Below, one piece after another: positions 32,165 through 41,040 of a stretch of 64,000 nt of DNA; positions within the stretch are counted from its first letter, which is position 1, and each line of letters opens with the position of its first letter. Position numbers and translations under genes: made by a program. The stretch spans positions 2,232,001-2,296,000 of the forward strand of contig NZ_JARUND010000002.1 of the NCBI RefSeq assembly GCF_036898825.1, in the 5' to 3' direction. Source of the DNA: Streptomyces sp. B21-083. Its GTDB lineage: Bacteria > Actinomycetota > Actinomycetes > Streptomycetales > Streptomycetaceae. The notes beneath the pieces were generated by a model that saw nothing but the letters and a program-made list of their open reading frames with translations, did not search any database and was not told the origin of the DNA.

Positions 32165-32644
32165 CGGCTGTTTTCTCCTCAGGCGCCCGAAAGGCCGACA
32201 GCGGCATCCGGATGCGTCCGGAGTCCGACGACGGCGTCTGACGACCGTACGACGTTGTGTTGAAGGCCGTACGACTCAGCCGCTCAGCCTAGACGGATTT
32301 GGCAGCATGCCGCCCGGTTCATGAACCTGTCAGAGCTGGTACATGGCTGAAACCTTGACAAGTGGCGTGACCAGGCAGGAGATTGACGCGCGTAGAAGTC
32401 GAGGGGACGCCGATCCATCGCATCGCCTTGTCTTCCGCCAGGTTCTATCGTGTTCACTGTTCTCCCAAGCCGGGCGTTCACTGCCGATCGCCCGGTGCCG
32501 AGCCTTCGGTGCGGAGCCTTCCGCACCGGAAGTTCACCCGATGTCTACGCGCGTCGCCAGCCGCCCTGCAGCTCGCGTTCCCCCCACGGCACCACCCTTA
32601 CCACCTTCGTCCCGGCACCCATGTTTGTCCCCGGAGGGATCCCG
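32165..32644. other. 480-bp divergent spacer with palindrome and GTTCA half-sites
   Basis: No gene seen. GGTTCATGAACC (32316-32327) is a perfect 12-bp palindrome. TTGACA at 32355-32360 is a possible -35 box for the nuclease gene, but the -10 is poor. GTTCA units facing the nuclease gene lie at 32452 (GTTCACTGTTC), 32476 (GTTCACTGCCG) and 32532 (GTTCACCCGAT); they look like single PHO-box units but are not spaced at 11 or 22 bp. Confidence 0.45.
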
Positions 32645-34474
32645 TTGCCGAGCAAGTCTTCCGCGCGCCTCGGCGCGCTCACTGTCGCCGCCGTCTGCTC
32701 CACGCTCGCCACCCTGGTGGTGCTGCCGTCGGCCGCTCACGCCGACACAGTGCGTATTCATGACATCCAGGGCACCACACGCCTGTCCCCGCTCGCGGGC
32801 GAGAAGGTCACGGACGTGGCGGGAATCGTCACCGGTGTCCGTACCTACGGTTCGTCGCGCGGGTTCTGGATCCAGGACACCGCCCCGGACGCCGACCCGG
32901 CCACCAGCGAGGGCGTCTTCGTCTTCACCAGCACCAAGCCGACCGTCGCGGTCGGCGACTCGGTCACCGTGACCGGCACGGTCTCGGAGTTCGTGCCCGG
33001 CGGCACGTCGTCCGGCAACCAGACGGTGACGGAGATCGTCAAGCCGACGGTCACGGTCGTCTCCGGCGGCAACGCGGTCCCGGCCCCGGTCGTCGTCGAC
33101 GCCAGGTCGGTACCGGCCGCCTACAGCCCGGACGGCGACGCCACCGCGAGCGGCTCGGTGAACGCGCTGACGTTGCGTCCCAAGAAGTACGCCCTGGACT
33201 ACTACGAGTCCCTCGAGGGTATGAACGTCCAGGTCAAGAACGTCCGCGTGGTCACCGCCACCGACCCGTACACCGAGCTGTGGGTCACGGTGAAGCCGGA
33301 CGAGAACGACAACCGGCGGGGCGGGTCGGTGTACGGCGCGTACACGTCGCAGAACACCGGCCGGATCCAGATCCAGTCGCTGGGCGCGGTCGCCGACTTC
33401 CCGACCGCGAACGTCGGCGACAGCCTCAAGGGCACCACGACCGGCCCGCTGGACTACAACCAGTTCGGTGGCTACACGCTCGTCGCGAACGAGCTCGGCA
33501 CCCTGAAGCAGGGCGGCCTGAAGCGCGAGATCACCCGCAAGCAGTCGCGCGGCGAGCTGGCGGTGGCGACGTACAACGTCGAGAACCTCGACCCGTCGGA
33601 CACCACCTTCGCCGCGCACGCCGCCGCGATCGTGAACAACCTGCAGTCGCCCGACATCCTGTCCCTGGAGGAGATCCAGGACAACAACGGCGCGACGAAG
33701 GACGGTACGGTCGCCGCCGACCAGACGGTCAAGAAGCTGATCGACGCGATCGTGGCGGCGGGCGGCCCGGCGTACGACTGGCGCTCCATCGACCCGGTCG
33801 ACCTCGCGGACGGTGGCGAGCCCGGCGGCAACATCCGTCAGGTGTTCCTGTTCAACCCGGCGCGGGTCTCCTTCACCGACCGTCCGGGCGGCGACGCCAC
33901 TACCGCCGTCGGTATCACCAAGGACCACGGCAAGGCGGCCCTGACCCTCTCGCCGGGCCGAATAGACCCGTCGAACGCGGCCTGGACGAACAGCCGCAAG
34001 CCGCTCGCGGGCGAGTTCGTCTTCCGCGGCAAGACCGTCATCCTGATCGCCAACCACTTCGCCTCGAAGGGCGGCGACCAGGGTCTGACCTCGCAGTTCC
34101 AGCCGCCCGCGCGCAGCTCGGAGACCCAGCGTCACCTCCAGGCGACCGCGGTGAACACGTTCGTCAAGGACATCCTGAAGGTCCAGAAGAACGCGGACGT
34201 GATCACGCTCGGCGACATCAACGACTTCGAGTTCTCCAACACCGCGAAGCTGCTGGAGGACGACGGCGCCCTGTGGTCGGCTATCAAGTCGCTGCCGAAG
34301 AGCGAGCGTTACACCTACGACTACCAGGGCAACAGCCAGGTCCTGGACCAGATCCTGGTCAGCCCGTCGATCAGCCGGGGCTGTGACTTCGACTACGACT
34401 CCGTGCACATCAACTCGGAGTTCAACGACCAGATCAGCGACCACGACCCGCAGGTGCTGCGCTTCAAGCCGTAG
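32645..34474 (+). CDS. Secreted endonuclease/exonuclease/phosphatase (EEP) family protein
   Basis: A 609-residue exported nuclease-like enzyme. TTG 32645 is chosen because GGAGG lies 8 nt upstream and it begins a clean signal peptide (PSKSSARLGALTVAAV, cleaved after AHA). An OB-fold-like domain (~35-220, VRIHDIQGTTRLSPL onwards) precedes the EEP domain: ATYNVENLDP, LSLEEIQDNNG (metal Glu), ANHFASKGGD, LGDINDFEF and NDQISDHDPQVLRF (Asp-His). This is the layout of extracellular DNases such as ExeM/EndA-like enzymes. It probably degrades extracellular DNA for phosphate and nucleosides, in keeping with GTTCA sites upstream. It ends 19 bp from a convergent gene. Confidence 0.88.
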   Translation: MPSKSSARLGALTVAAVCSTLATLVVLPSAAHADTVRIHDIQGTTRLSPLAGEKVTDVAGIVTGVRTYGSSRGFWIQDTAPDADPATSEGVFVFTSTKPTVAVGDSVTVTGTVSEFVPGGTSSGNQTVTEIVKPTVTVVSGGNAVPAPVVVDARSVPAAYSPDGDATASGSVNALTLRPKKYALDYYESLEGMNVQVKNVRVVTATDPYTELWVTVKPDENDNRRGGSVYGAYTSQNTGRIQIQSLGAVADFPTANVGDSLKGTTTGPLDYNQFGGYTLVANELGTLKQGGLKREITRKQSRGELAVATYNVENLDPSDTTFAAHAAAIVNNLQSPDILSLEEIQDNNGATKDGTVAADQTVKKLIDAIVAAGGPAYDWRSIDPVDLADGGEPGGNIRQVFLFNPARVSFTDRPGGDATTAVGITKDHGKAALTLSPGRIDPSNAAWTNSRKPLAGEFVFRGKTVILIANHFASKGGDQGLTSQFQPPARSSETQRHLQATAVNTFVKDILKVQKNADVITLGDINDFEFSNTAKLLEDDGALWSAIKSLPKSERYTYDYQGNSQVLDQILVSPSISRGCDFDYDSVHINSEFNDQISDHDPQVLRFKP

Positions 34475-34493
34475 TCACGTAACTCCCTCTGGA

Positions 34494-35240
34494 TCAGGAC
34501 TGGTTGAACACTCCGTTCAGCCAGTCCTGCCAGGCGGTCTCACATTCCTTGATGTCGGCTCCCGGCGTGAAGTCGTGCAGGGAGATGCCGACGGGATAGC
34601 CCCAGTGGTTGCGCCCGAAGACGCGGGTCAGTCCCCTGTCGGTGCGCAGCCCGATGAAGTACGGGTCGCGGAAGTCGACCACGGCCTCGAAAGTGTCAGG
34701 CCCTTGGATCGTCACCCGCGAACCGACCGGCACGTCCTCCCCGACCCCGAGCGCCCGTCCGACGGCGGCGAGGGCGTCGGCGGCCTTCGACGCCTCGGGT
34801 CCGTCGAAGGTGGCGAACACGGCCGGCCTGGGCGCGAAGTGGATCAGGTACTCGCGCAGGGTGTGCAGATAGAAGTCGGTGTGCCGGGCGGCGCCGTCGT
34901 ACTGGTTGTCCCAGTCGTCGACGAAGATGCCACTGTGCACATACCGGACCCAGGCCCGGCGGCCCTCGTCACGCGGCTCGACCGTGTAGTCGAGCTGGTT
35001 GAGGGTCTGCTCGGAGATGCCCTCGACGTTCTCGACGCGGTTGGTGTAGCGGTGCGGCGGATCCCAGGCGATGACCGTGGACCCGAAGGGTCCCCTGCCG
35101 CCGACCCGCGGCTCCGGCGGCTCCATCGGCCAGAGATACCCGCCGGTCCCCGTGGTGACCGCCTCCCACACCTCCTGCGGACTGACATCGACCTCGAACT
35201 CACGAGCGATCTCGAATTCCCTGGCAATTTCCTCGGACAT
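34494..35240 (-). CDS. SRPBCC/AHSA1-family protein
   Basis: A 248-residue START-like protein (EFEVDVSPQEVWEAVTTG, WDPPHRYTNRVE, then RAWVRYVHSGIF) of the AHSA1 family that binds hydrophobic ligands. Unlike the usual ~150-residue form it continues with a second region (FGRNHWGYPVGISLHDF), so it may contain a duplicated or extended fold. ATG 35240 is chosen because AGGAG sits 8 nt upstream; the in-frame GTG 35249 lies inside that site. The upstream ArsR gene stops 5 bp before, the usual ArsR-SRPBCC pairing. Confidence 0.85.
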   Translation of the reverse strand: MSEEIAREFEIAREFEVDVSPQEVWEAVTTGTGGYLWPMEPPEPRVGGRGPFGSTVIAWDPPHRYTNRVENVEGISEQTLNQLDYTVEPRDEGRRAWVRYVHSGIFVDDWDNQYDGAARHTDFYLHTLREYLIHFAPRPAVFATFDGPEASKAADALAAVGRALGVGEDVPVGSRVTIQGPDTFEAVVDFRDPYFIGLRTDRGLTRVFGRNHWGYPVGISLHDFTPGADIKECETAWQDWLNGVFNQS

Positions 35241-35245
35241 GGCGC

Positions 35246-35929
35246 TCACTCCTGGATTTCCGCTGTGCCTGTGATGTCTACGGTGTCGGTGATGTCGACG
35301 GTGTCGATGGCGTCCGCCGCGCCGGAAGCCGGGTCACCGGCGGCCTGGGGCCTGACCGTCGGGTGCACGGCCACGACGATCCGGTGATCGCGCCCGCCCT
35401 CCGCACCGGGTGAGTCGTACTTGCGCACCAGCGCGCTGACGCCGGCCGTCAGCTCCTCGATGAACGCGGCCCGGTCGGCGGCGGAGGCGAACCGCACCTC
35501 GCCGTCGAGCGCGTAGGTGGCGAGCCGCTTACGGGCCCGGGCGGCCCCGGTGACCAGGGTGCCGACGTCCCGCACCAGCCGCGCCCCGACCGCCAGCAGC
35601 CAGCGCGCGGAGAGCTGGTCCCGGAACCGGTCGGGATCAGGCTGCACGGCGGCCAGGGCGAGCGGCGAGATGACGTACGACGCGGCGGTCGCCCGCATCA
35701 GCCGCTCGGTGACATTGCCCTTGCGGCGCTCCCCGGCCAGTTCGACCAGCCCGTGCCGCTCCAGCGCCTTGAGGTGGTAGTTCACCTTCTGCCGGGGCAG
35801 TCCGACCTTGCCGGCCAGCATGGCGGCCGACGCGGGCCCGGCGGCCAGTTCGGCGAGCAGCCGGCCCCGTATGGGGTCCAGCGAGACGGCGGCGGCCGCC
35901 GGGTCCTCGATCACGGTGACGTCCAACAT
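35246..35929 (-). CDS. ArsR-type (winged-helix) regulator
   Basis: A 227-residue regulator with an ArsR-like DNA-binding domain (LDPIRGRLLAELAAG, LPRQKVNYHLKALERHGLVELAGER, ~16-65) and a longer C-terminal domain. No metal-binding Cys pair is seen, so it is not an arsenic sensor. The C-terminus holds the repeated IDTVDITDTVDITGTAEI, reflecting GTGATGTC/GGTGTC repeats near 35270-35300. ATG 35929 has GGAG 5 nt upstream. It is co-transcribed with the SRPBCC gene and divergent from dapA. Confidence 0.85.
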   Translation of the reverse strand: MLDVTVIEDPAAAAVSLDPIRGRLLAELAAGPASAAMLAGKVGLPRQKVNYHLKALERHGLVELAGERRKGNVTERLMRATAASYVISPLALAAVQPDPDRFRDQLSARWLLAVGARLVRDVGTLVTGAARARKRLATYALDGEVRFASAADRAAFIEELTAGVSALVRKYDSPGAEGGRDHRIVVAVHPTVRPQAAGDPASGAADAIDTVDITDTVDITGTAEIQE

Positions 35930-36083
35930 GACTCCACCGTCCCACCGAAAACTTTTTTTGTCCAGGAGAGAAAATCCTTCGGCAAGCAGGGGTGAACGTC
36001 GCGGCGACACTGAAGTACCACTTACACGTACCCGGTACAAGAATTAAGTGGAGCTTCACGGAAGCTTCGCCGAGACTACTCGC

Positions 36084-36992
36084 ATGTCGACACCACTCAC
36101 GCCGCCTCCTCCCCCCTTCGGCCGCGCCCTGTGCGCGATGGTCACTCCCTTCACCGCCGAGGGGGCCCTGGATCTCGACGGGGCGCAGCGGCTCGCCGAC
36201 CGGCTGGTGGCCGGGGGCTGCGACGGCCTCGTCCTCTCCGGAACGACGGGCGAGTCCCCGACCACGACGGACGCGGAGAAGTCGGCGCTGGTACGGGCGG
36301 TGCGGGAGGCGGTCGACAGGCGGGCGTCGATCGTGGCGGGCGTCGGCACCGCGGACACCCTGCACTCCGCGGAACTGGCGCGGGCGGCCGAGAAGGCGGG
36401 CGCGGACGGCCTGTTGACGGTCGCGCCGTACTACAGCAGACCCCCGCAGGACGCGATCGAGGCCCACTTCCAGGAACTGGCGGACGCCACCGACCTGCCC
36501 CTCATGCTGTACGACATCCCGGGCCGCACCGGTGTCCGCATCGAGCCGGAGACGATGATCCGCCTGGCCGGGCACCCGAGAATCGTCGCCGTGAAGGACT
36601 GCGCGTACGACCTGATGGGCACTCAGAAGGTACTGTCCGAGACGGACTTGGCGATCTCCACGGGCTGCGACGAATACGTACTGCCGCTGTACGCGCTGGG
36701 CGGCGCCGGATACGTCAGCACCGTGGCGAATGTGATCCCACGTCACTTCCGCTCGATCATCGACGCGTTCGACGCGGGCCGCACCACCGAGGCCGCCCGC
36801 CTCCAGCAACGGGCGCTGCCGCTCATCGAGTTGATGATGGCGTCCGGCCTGCCCGGCGCGGTCACGGCCAAGGCCCTGCTCGGCGGGCTGGGCCTGCCCT
36901 CGGGTCCGGTACGGGCACCGCTGCGGCCGGCCGGCCGCGAGGCCACGAACGACCTGCTGGCGGCGTACGAGGACGTACGGGACTTGGCGTAG
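36084..36992 (+). CDS. dapA: 4-hydroxy-tetrahydrodipicolinate synthase family protein
   Basis: A 302-residue DapA, condensing pyruvate with aspartate semialdehyde in lysine/diaminopimelate synthesis. The GTTGESPTTT phosphate-like loop, YYSRPPQ, YDIPGRTG (catalytic Tyr near 140) and the Schiff-base Lys in RIVAVKDC match true DHDPS more than the sugar-acid branch. ATG 36084 (MSTPLTPPPPPFG) is preferred to the in-frame ATG at 36048. The nearby dapD at 37506 supports lysine synthesis. Streptomyces often carry two dapA copies, so this may be the secondary one. Confidence 0.85.
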   Translation: MSTPLTPPPPPFGRALCAMVTPFTAEGALDLDGAQRLADRLVAGGCDGLVLSGTTGESPTTTDAEKSALVRAVREAVDRRASIVAGVGTADTLHSAELARAAEKAGADGLLTVAPYYSRPPQDAIEAHFQELADATDLPLMLYDIPGRTGVRIEPETMIRLAGHPRIVAVKDCAYDLMGTQKVLSETDLAISTGCDEYVLPLYALGGAGYVSTVANVIPRHFRSIIDAFDAGRTTEAARLQQRALPLIELMMASGLPGAVTAKALLGGLGLPSGPVRAPLRPAGREATNDLLAAYEDVRDLA

Positions 36993-37110
36993 GGCACGGC
37001 GACCGAACAGAAAGGGACCCGTACCACGCGCGAAGGCGGCGGTACGGACCCCGGCCGATGAGGCCGATGAGGCCGATGACAGTCATTCGCCGACTGCCAC
37101 TCGTCAACTG

Positions 37111-37335
37111 TCACTCCCAGCGGTGCCCGTCACCGAACAGCAGGAAGTGCTCCAGCACGTCTTCCATCGGATCGTCGACCTGGCCGATGTTGACCAGACC
37201 GATCCGGGGGCCGTTGTGCGAACCGGTGTTGGTCTCGTCCGCGTACGCCGTCCCCGCGGGGACCCCGCAGACCACGGCCGCGGTGACCGCGCCCGTCAGC
37301 CAACGCGCCGCGGTCCTCGTCCGCACGTTTGTCAT
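37111..37335 (-). CDS. Small secreted protein of unknown function
   Basis: A 74-residue peptide with an Arg-rich Sec signal (residues 1 to ~32, ending TAYA) and a mature part of ~42 residues containing GPRIGLVNIGQVDDPMEDVL and EHFLLFGDG. I recall similar peptides in Streptomyces but no known role. No cysteines, so not chaplin-like. ATG 37335 has GGAG 5 nt upstream. It lies between dapA and dapD but on its own transcript as far as can be seen. Confidence 0.75.
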   Translation of the reverse strand: MTNVRTRTAARWLTGAVTAAVVCGVPAGTAYADETNTGSHNGPRIGLVNIGQVDDPMEDVLEHFLLFGDGHRWE

Positions 37336-37505
37336 GTGCTCCACCCCTCGTCGGTACTTCCACCTCTTCTGCCACCTCTGCTCCGGCAGCTGATCGGACT
37401 CTGTGTCCACCCGTTCATCTGCCTGAAGCCCGACGAGGTCACGCGGAGCAACCCGTACGTGATCTTGGGCGTCGCCTTCCGTACCCGTACGGGTACAGGG
37501 GAACG

Positions 37506-38495
37506 TCAGTTGTGGCTGTGCAGGACGTCGTTCAGACCGCCCCAGACCGCGTTGTTCGGGCGGGCCTCGACCTTGCCCGTGACGGAGTTGCGGCGGTAGA
37601 GGATGTTGGAGGCGCCGGAGAGTTCGCGGGCCTTGACGATCTGCCCGTCGGGCATGGTGACGAGGGTGCCTGCGGTGACGTACAGCCCGGCCTCGACCAC
37701 GCACTCGTCGCCGAGGGCGATCCCGACGCCGGCCTCGGCGCCGACCAGGCAGCGCTCGCCGATAGTGATACGGACCTGGCCGCCACCGGACAGCGTGCCC
37801 ATCGTCGAGGCACCGCCGCCGATGTCGGAACCGTCGCCGACCACGACACCGGCGGAGATACGGCCCTCGACCATCGACGTACCGAGCGTGCCGGCGTTGA
37901 AGTTGACGAAGCCCTCGTGCATGACGGTCGTACCCTCGGCGAGGTGCGCGCCGAGGCGCACCCGGTCGGCGTCGGCGATGCGGACACCCTTGGGGGCCAC
38001 GTAGTCGGTCATGCGGGGGAACTTGTCGATGGAGGTGACCTGGAGGTACAGGCCCTCGGCACGGGCATTGAGCCGCACCTTCTCGACGTCGTCCACGGCG
38101 ACCGGGCCGAGCGAGGTCCAGGCGACGTTGGCGAGGTGGGCGAACATACCGTCCAGACTCTGCCCGTGGGGCTGCACCAGCCGGTGCGACAGCAGGTGGA
38201 GGCGGAGGTAGACGTCGTGCGCGTCGAGCGGCTTGTCGTCGAGGGAGGCGATGACCGTACGGACCGCGACCACCTCGACGCCCCGGCGCGCGTCCGGCCC
38301 GACCGCTTTCGCCGCTCCTTCACCGAGCGCCTCGACGGCCCGCTCGACGGACAGCCGCTCGGTACCGGCGGGGCCGGGCTCCGCGGACAGCTCGGGGGCG
38401 GGGAACCAGGTGTCGAGAACGGTGCCGTCGGCGGCGAGGGTGGCAAGCCCGGCGGCCACGGCGCCGGTGGTACGGGAAGCAGTCGTGTCGGTCAT
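37506..38495 (-). CDS. dapD: 2,3,4,5-tetrahydropyridine-2,6-dicarboxylate N-succinyltransferase
   Basis: A 329-residue DapD of the actinobacterial type, adding succinyl from succinyl-CoA to tetrahydrodipicolinate in DAP/lysine synthesis. The C-terminal half is a left-handed beta-helix of hexapeptide repeats ([59 protein letters not shown]). The active-site segment [14 protein letters not shown] is intact. ATG 38495 has AGG 8 nt upstream. Confidence 0.95.
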   Translation of the reverse strand: MTDTTASRTTGAVAAGLATLAADGTVLDTWFPAPELSAEPGPAGTERLSVERAVEALGEGAAKAVGPDARRGVEVVAVRTVIASLDDKPLDAHDVYLRLHLLSHRLVQPHGQSLDGMFAHLANVAWTSLGPVAVDDVEKVRLNARAEGLYLQVTSIDKFPRMTDYVAPKGVRIADADRVRLGAHLAEGTTVMHEGFVNFNAGTLGTSMVEGRISAGVVVGDGSDIGGGASTMGTLSGGGQVRITIGERCLVGAEAGVGIALGDECVVEAGLYVTAGTLVTMPDGQIVKARELSGASNILYRRNSVTGKVEARPNNAVWGGLNDVLHSHN

Positions 38496-38681
38496 GGACA
38501 AAACCTAACGCGAGCCACCCCACCCGGGCGAACCACTACGACCGCATCTCAAGGACCGAGCACCGAGAGACCTAACGCTGCCTGGTAATCGAGGCGAGAC
38601 GGGTGAGCGGGTGGGAAATGGCAGTTCAAGGGCACCCGGCAAACGAACCGAGTCGGGCGGGTGGGCGGGCAAACTCCCCAT

Positions 38682-39221
38682 TCATCCCCGCAGCACCCTC
38701 CCGAACACCTCCCGAGCAAACCCCTCCTCATAAACACCCCCGGTAAGCAGCACCTGCAGACACATCCCGTCCAGCACCGCCACCAACGCCCGAGCAGTAA
38801 CCGCATCCGTCCGCTCCCCCAGCAGCTCCGCAACCCCCTCCGCCCACTCCGCCGCGACAGGCCGCAACGCCGGCCGCCGAAGCGCCGCCAAATACAACTC
38901 GCACTCCAGCTCGACCCCCGCCCGGTCCCCCGACAGCCACTCCCCCAGCAACCCGGCGAGTTCCCCCGCCAGATCGACCCGGTCGTCCCGCAGCCCACCC
39001 CTCGCGGCGACCACCTTCGCGAACCCCTCGTTCGCCTGCCGCAGCGCGGCGACGAGAAGTTCGTCGAGGGTGCTGAAGTGATACGTCGTGGACCCCAGCG
39101 GCACATCCGCCTCCGCCGCCACCGACCGATGACTCAGCCCGGCGATCCCCTTCTCCCCCACCACCCGGATCGCCGCGTCGATGATCCGCTGGCGCCGCTC
39201 GGGGTCGTACCGCCGCCCCAT
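38682..39221 (-). CDS. TetR-family regulator of the SMR transporter
   Basis: A 179-residue TetR protein. The DNA-binding helices read RRQRIIDAAIRVVGEKGIAG through STTYHFSTLDELLVAAL (~8-52). ATG 39221 shares one base with the SMR stop (TGATG), so efflux protein and repressor are one unit. The large palindrome in front of the SMR gene is its probable operator. Confidence 0.92.
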   Translation of the reverse strand: MGRRYDPERRQRIIDAAIRVVGEKGIAGLSHRSVAAEADVPLGSTTYHFSTLDELLVAALRQANEGFAKVVAARGGLRDDRVDLAGELAGLLGEWLSGDRAGVELECELYLAALRRPALRPVAAEWAEGVAELLGERTDAVTARALVAVLDGMCLQVLLTGGVYEEGFAREVFGRVLRG

Positions 39222-39541
39222 CAGTGCGCCCCGCCCATGTTGAGCACGATGACCCCGCCGATGATGAGGACGATTCCTGCGACCTTCGCCACACTCATGC
39301 CCTCCCCGAGGAACACCGCACCGATCGTCGCGACGGCCGCCGTTCCGATGCCCGACCAGATGGCGTACGCCGTACCGACGGACACGGTCTTCAGCGTCTG
39401 GGCGAGCAGCACGAACGCGACGACGTACCCCAGTCCGGTCAGCACAGAGGGCCACAACCTGCTGAAACCGTCGCTGTACTTCATGGCGGTCGTGGCGCCC
39501 ACCTCAGCGGCGATGGCTCCGACCAGCAACACATATCCCAT
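39221..39541 (-). CDS. Small multidrug resistance (SMR) family transporter
   Basis: A 106-residue four-helix membrane protein of the SMR family exporting cationic compounds or guanidinium. The conserved membrane Glu is in AIAAEVGATTAMKYSDGF (residue ~13), with AYAIWSGIGTA in helix 3. The TTAMK/SVGTAYAIWSG pattern is shared by EmrE- and SugE-type proteins; specificity is open. ATG 39541 gives the normal length; an in-frame ATG at 39559 is possible. No ribosome-binding site is seen with either. Confidence 0.9.
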   Translation of the reverse strand: MGYVLLVGAIAAEVGATTAMKYSDGFSRLWPSVLTGLGYVVAFVLLAQTLKTVSVGTAYAIWSGIGTAAVATIGAVFLGEGMSVAKVAGIVLIIGGVIVLNMGGAH

Positions 39542-39580
39542 GTGTACGAGTGTACGCATCGATGCGTACGACCGTACACA
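39541..39580. promoter_or_regulatory. 40-bp palindromic operator upstream of the SMR-tetR unit
   Basis: Two 20-bp arms match at 17 of 20 positions, centred on the perfect 18-bp palindrome GTACGCATCGATGCGTAC (39552-39569); outer arms TGTGTACG/CGTACACA are also perfect. The length fits a TetR site binding two dimers, as QacR does. Confidence 0.75.
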
Positions 39581-39766
39581 GTGCTGGCGCACAGCACCCA
39601 CCCAAATCCACCCGCACTCCGCACCACGCCATCAACTCCCCCACCCCCCGGTCTCATTGAGGAAACAACCCTTCTCACGGCACTGGACGTCACCTAGCCT
39701 CGCGTCCATTACTGTTTCAACCACTCATTCACACGTTCGCCACAGGCGACGCCGGAGGAACAGCGC

Positions 39767-40633
39767 ATGACAGAAGAAAAGCCCCGGCTCATCCCAAGTC
39801 AACCCTGGGAGAACGGCTGGGCCCCGGACACCACGCGCGTGCCCGGGACGCGGCGGCTCTGGATGGCGGGCACGCTGGCCCTGTCGGTCGTGGCCGCCTG
39901 TGTGACCGCGATCGTCATCACCGACCGGCAGCCCGAGGAAGCGGTGCCCGTGGCGAAGGAGCCCGCGACGTCGCCCGGTTCGACGTACCCCGGTCTCCTC
40001 ACCTTCGCCTCTCCTTCCGCGGCCGGAACCGAGCCCCCGGGCGGAAAGAGCGGCCTGTCGTCGGCGCAGCCGACCGTGTCGGCCGCCAAGACCCCCGTTT
40101 CCGCCCCGGACGTCAAGGGTTCCGCCTCCGCTCCCGTGTCGGAAGCCCCCAAGACGCCCGCCGCGTCCCCGTCCCCCGGCAAGTCCTCGGCCGCTCCCTC
40201 GAATCCGGACCGCTCTCTCCTGAGGTCCGTCGAGGCGGTCAACTATCCCGACCGCTACTGGCACGTGTCAGACGGTCTGGTGAAGCTCGATCAGGTCCGC
40301 GGTTCGGAGTCCCGCCAGGACTCCACCTTCAGCGTGGTCAAGGGGCTGTACAACAACTCCTGCTACTCGTTCAAGACGCACGACGGCAAGTACCTGCGCC
40401 ACCGCGACTTCGTCCTGCGCGCCGAACGCAACGACGGCTCCTCGCTGTTCAAGCAGGACGCCACCTTCTGCGGCGGGTACTCGGGGTACACGGGCGCGGC
40501 GGTACTCACGTCGGTGAACTACCCCAACTACGCGCTGCGCCACAAGAACTTCCAGCTGCGCCTGGACCCGTACGGCTACAACACGACCAACCGGCAGGAC
40601 TTCTACTTCCGCGTGGTGGCCCCACTGGCCTGA
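39767..40633 (+). CDS. Membrane-anchored AbfB (CBM42) domain protein
   Basis: A 288-residue single-span protein: cytoplasmic ~30 residues, one helix (RLWMAGTLALSVVAACVTAI, ~30-50), a Pro/Ala/Ser linker to ~145, and a C-terminal AbfB domain of arabinofuranose-binding beta-trefoil type with repeated SVNYPNYALRHKNFQLRL and RYWHVSD/YLRHRDF motifs. No catalytic domain is present, so it may hold arabinan-containing polymer, or the cell's own arabinosylated polymer, at the surface. GGAGG lies 8 nt before ATG 39767. Confidence 0.85.
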   Translation: MTEEKPRLIPSQPWENGWAPDTTRVPGTRRLWMAGTLALSVVAACVTAIVITDRQPEEAVPVAKEPATSPGSTYPGLLTFASPSAAGTEPPGGKSGLSSAQPTVSAAKTPVSAPDVKGSASAPVSEAPKTPAASPSPGKSSAAPSNPDRSLLRSVEAVNYPDRYWHVSDGLVKLDQVRGSESRQDSTFSVVKGLYNNSCYSFKTHDGKYLRHRDFVLRAERNDGSSLFKQDATFCGGYSGYTGAAVLTSVNYPNYALRHKNFQLRLDPYGYNTTNRQDFYFRVVAPLA

Positions 40634-40641
40634 GGCACATG

Positions 40642-40680
40642 CGAAAGCGGCGGCACCCGAGGGGGGTGCCGCCGCTTTCG
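40642..40680. terminator. 17-bp perfect hairpin between AbfB and sufT-like genes
   Basis: CGAAAGCGGCGGCACCC (40642-40658), loop GAGGG, and its exact complement at 40664-40680. It lies between two convergent genes and can terminate both. Confidence 0.9.
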
Positions 40681-40704
40681 TGTACCGCGTTCTTCGCGTG
40701 ATGC

Positions 40705-41040
40705 TCAGACGTTGAACCCGAGCGCCCGCAGCTGGTCGCGCCCGTCGTCCGTGATCTTGTCCGGGCCCCACGGCGGCATCCACACCCAGTTGATGCGCAG
40801 CTCGTTGACGATGCCGTCCGTGGCGGACTTGGCCTGGTCCTCGATGACATCCGTGAGCGGACAGGCCGCCGACGTCAGGGTCATGTCGATCGTCGCGATG
40901 TTGGCGTCGTCGATGTGGATCCCGTAGATCAGGCCGAGGTTGACGACGTCGATGCCCAGTTCGGGGTCGACGACGTCGTACAGCGCCTCGCGGACCTCGT
41001 CCTCCGAGGCCGGCTTCATCTCAATGGTTGTCTCGCTCAT
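40705..41040 (-). CDS. sufT: SufT-like (DUF59/MIP18) Fe-S assembly factor
   Basis: A 111-residue MIP18/PaaD-type protein assisting Fe-S cluster maturation or delivery. The family core is ALYDVVDPELGIDVVNLGLI with TLTSAACPLTDVI carrying the conserved Cys. ATG 41040 overlaps the sufU stop (ATGA) and this is the last gene of the suf operon, before a strong terminator. Confidence 0.92.
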   Translation of the reverse strand: MSETTIEMKPASEDEVREALYDVVDPELGIDVVNLGLIYGIHIDDANIATIDMTLTSAACPLTDVIEDQAKSATDGIVNELRINWVWMPPWGPDKITDDGRDQLRALGFNV

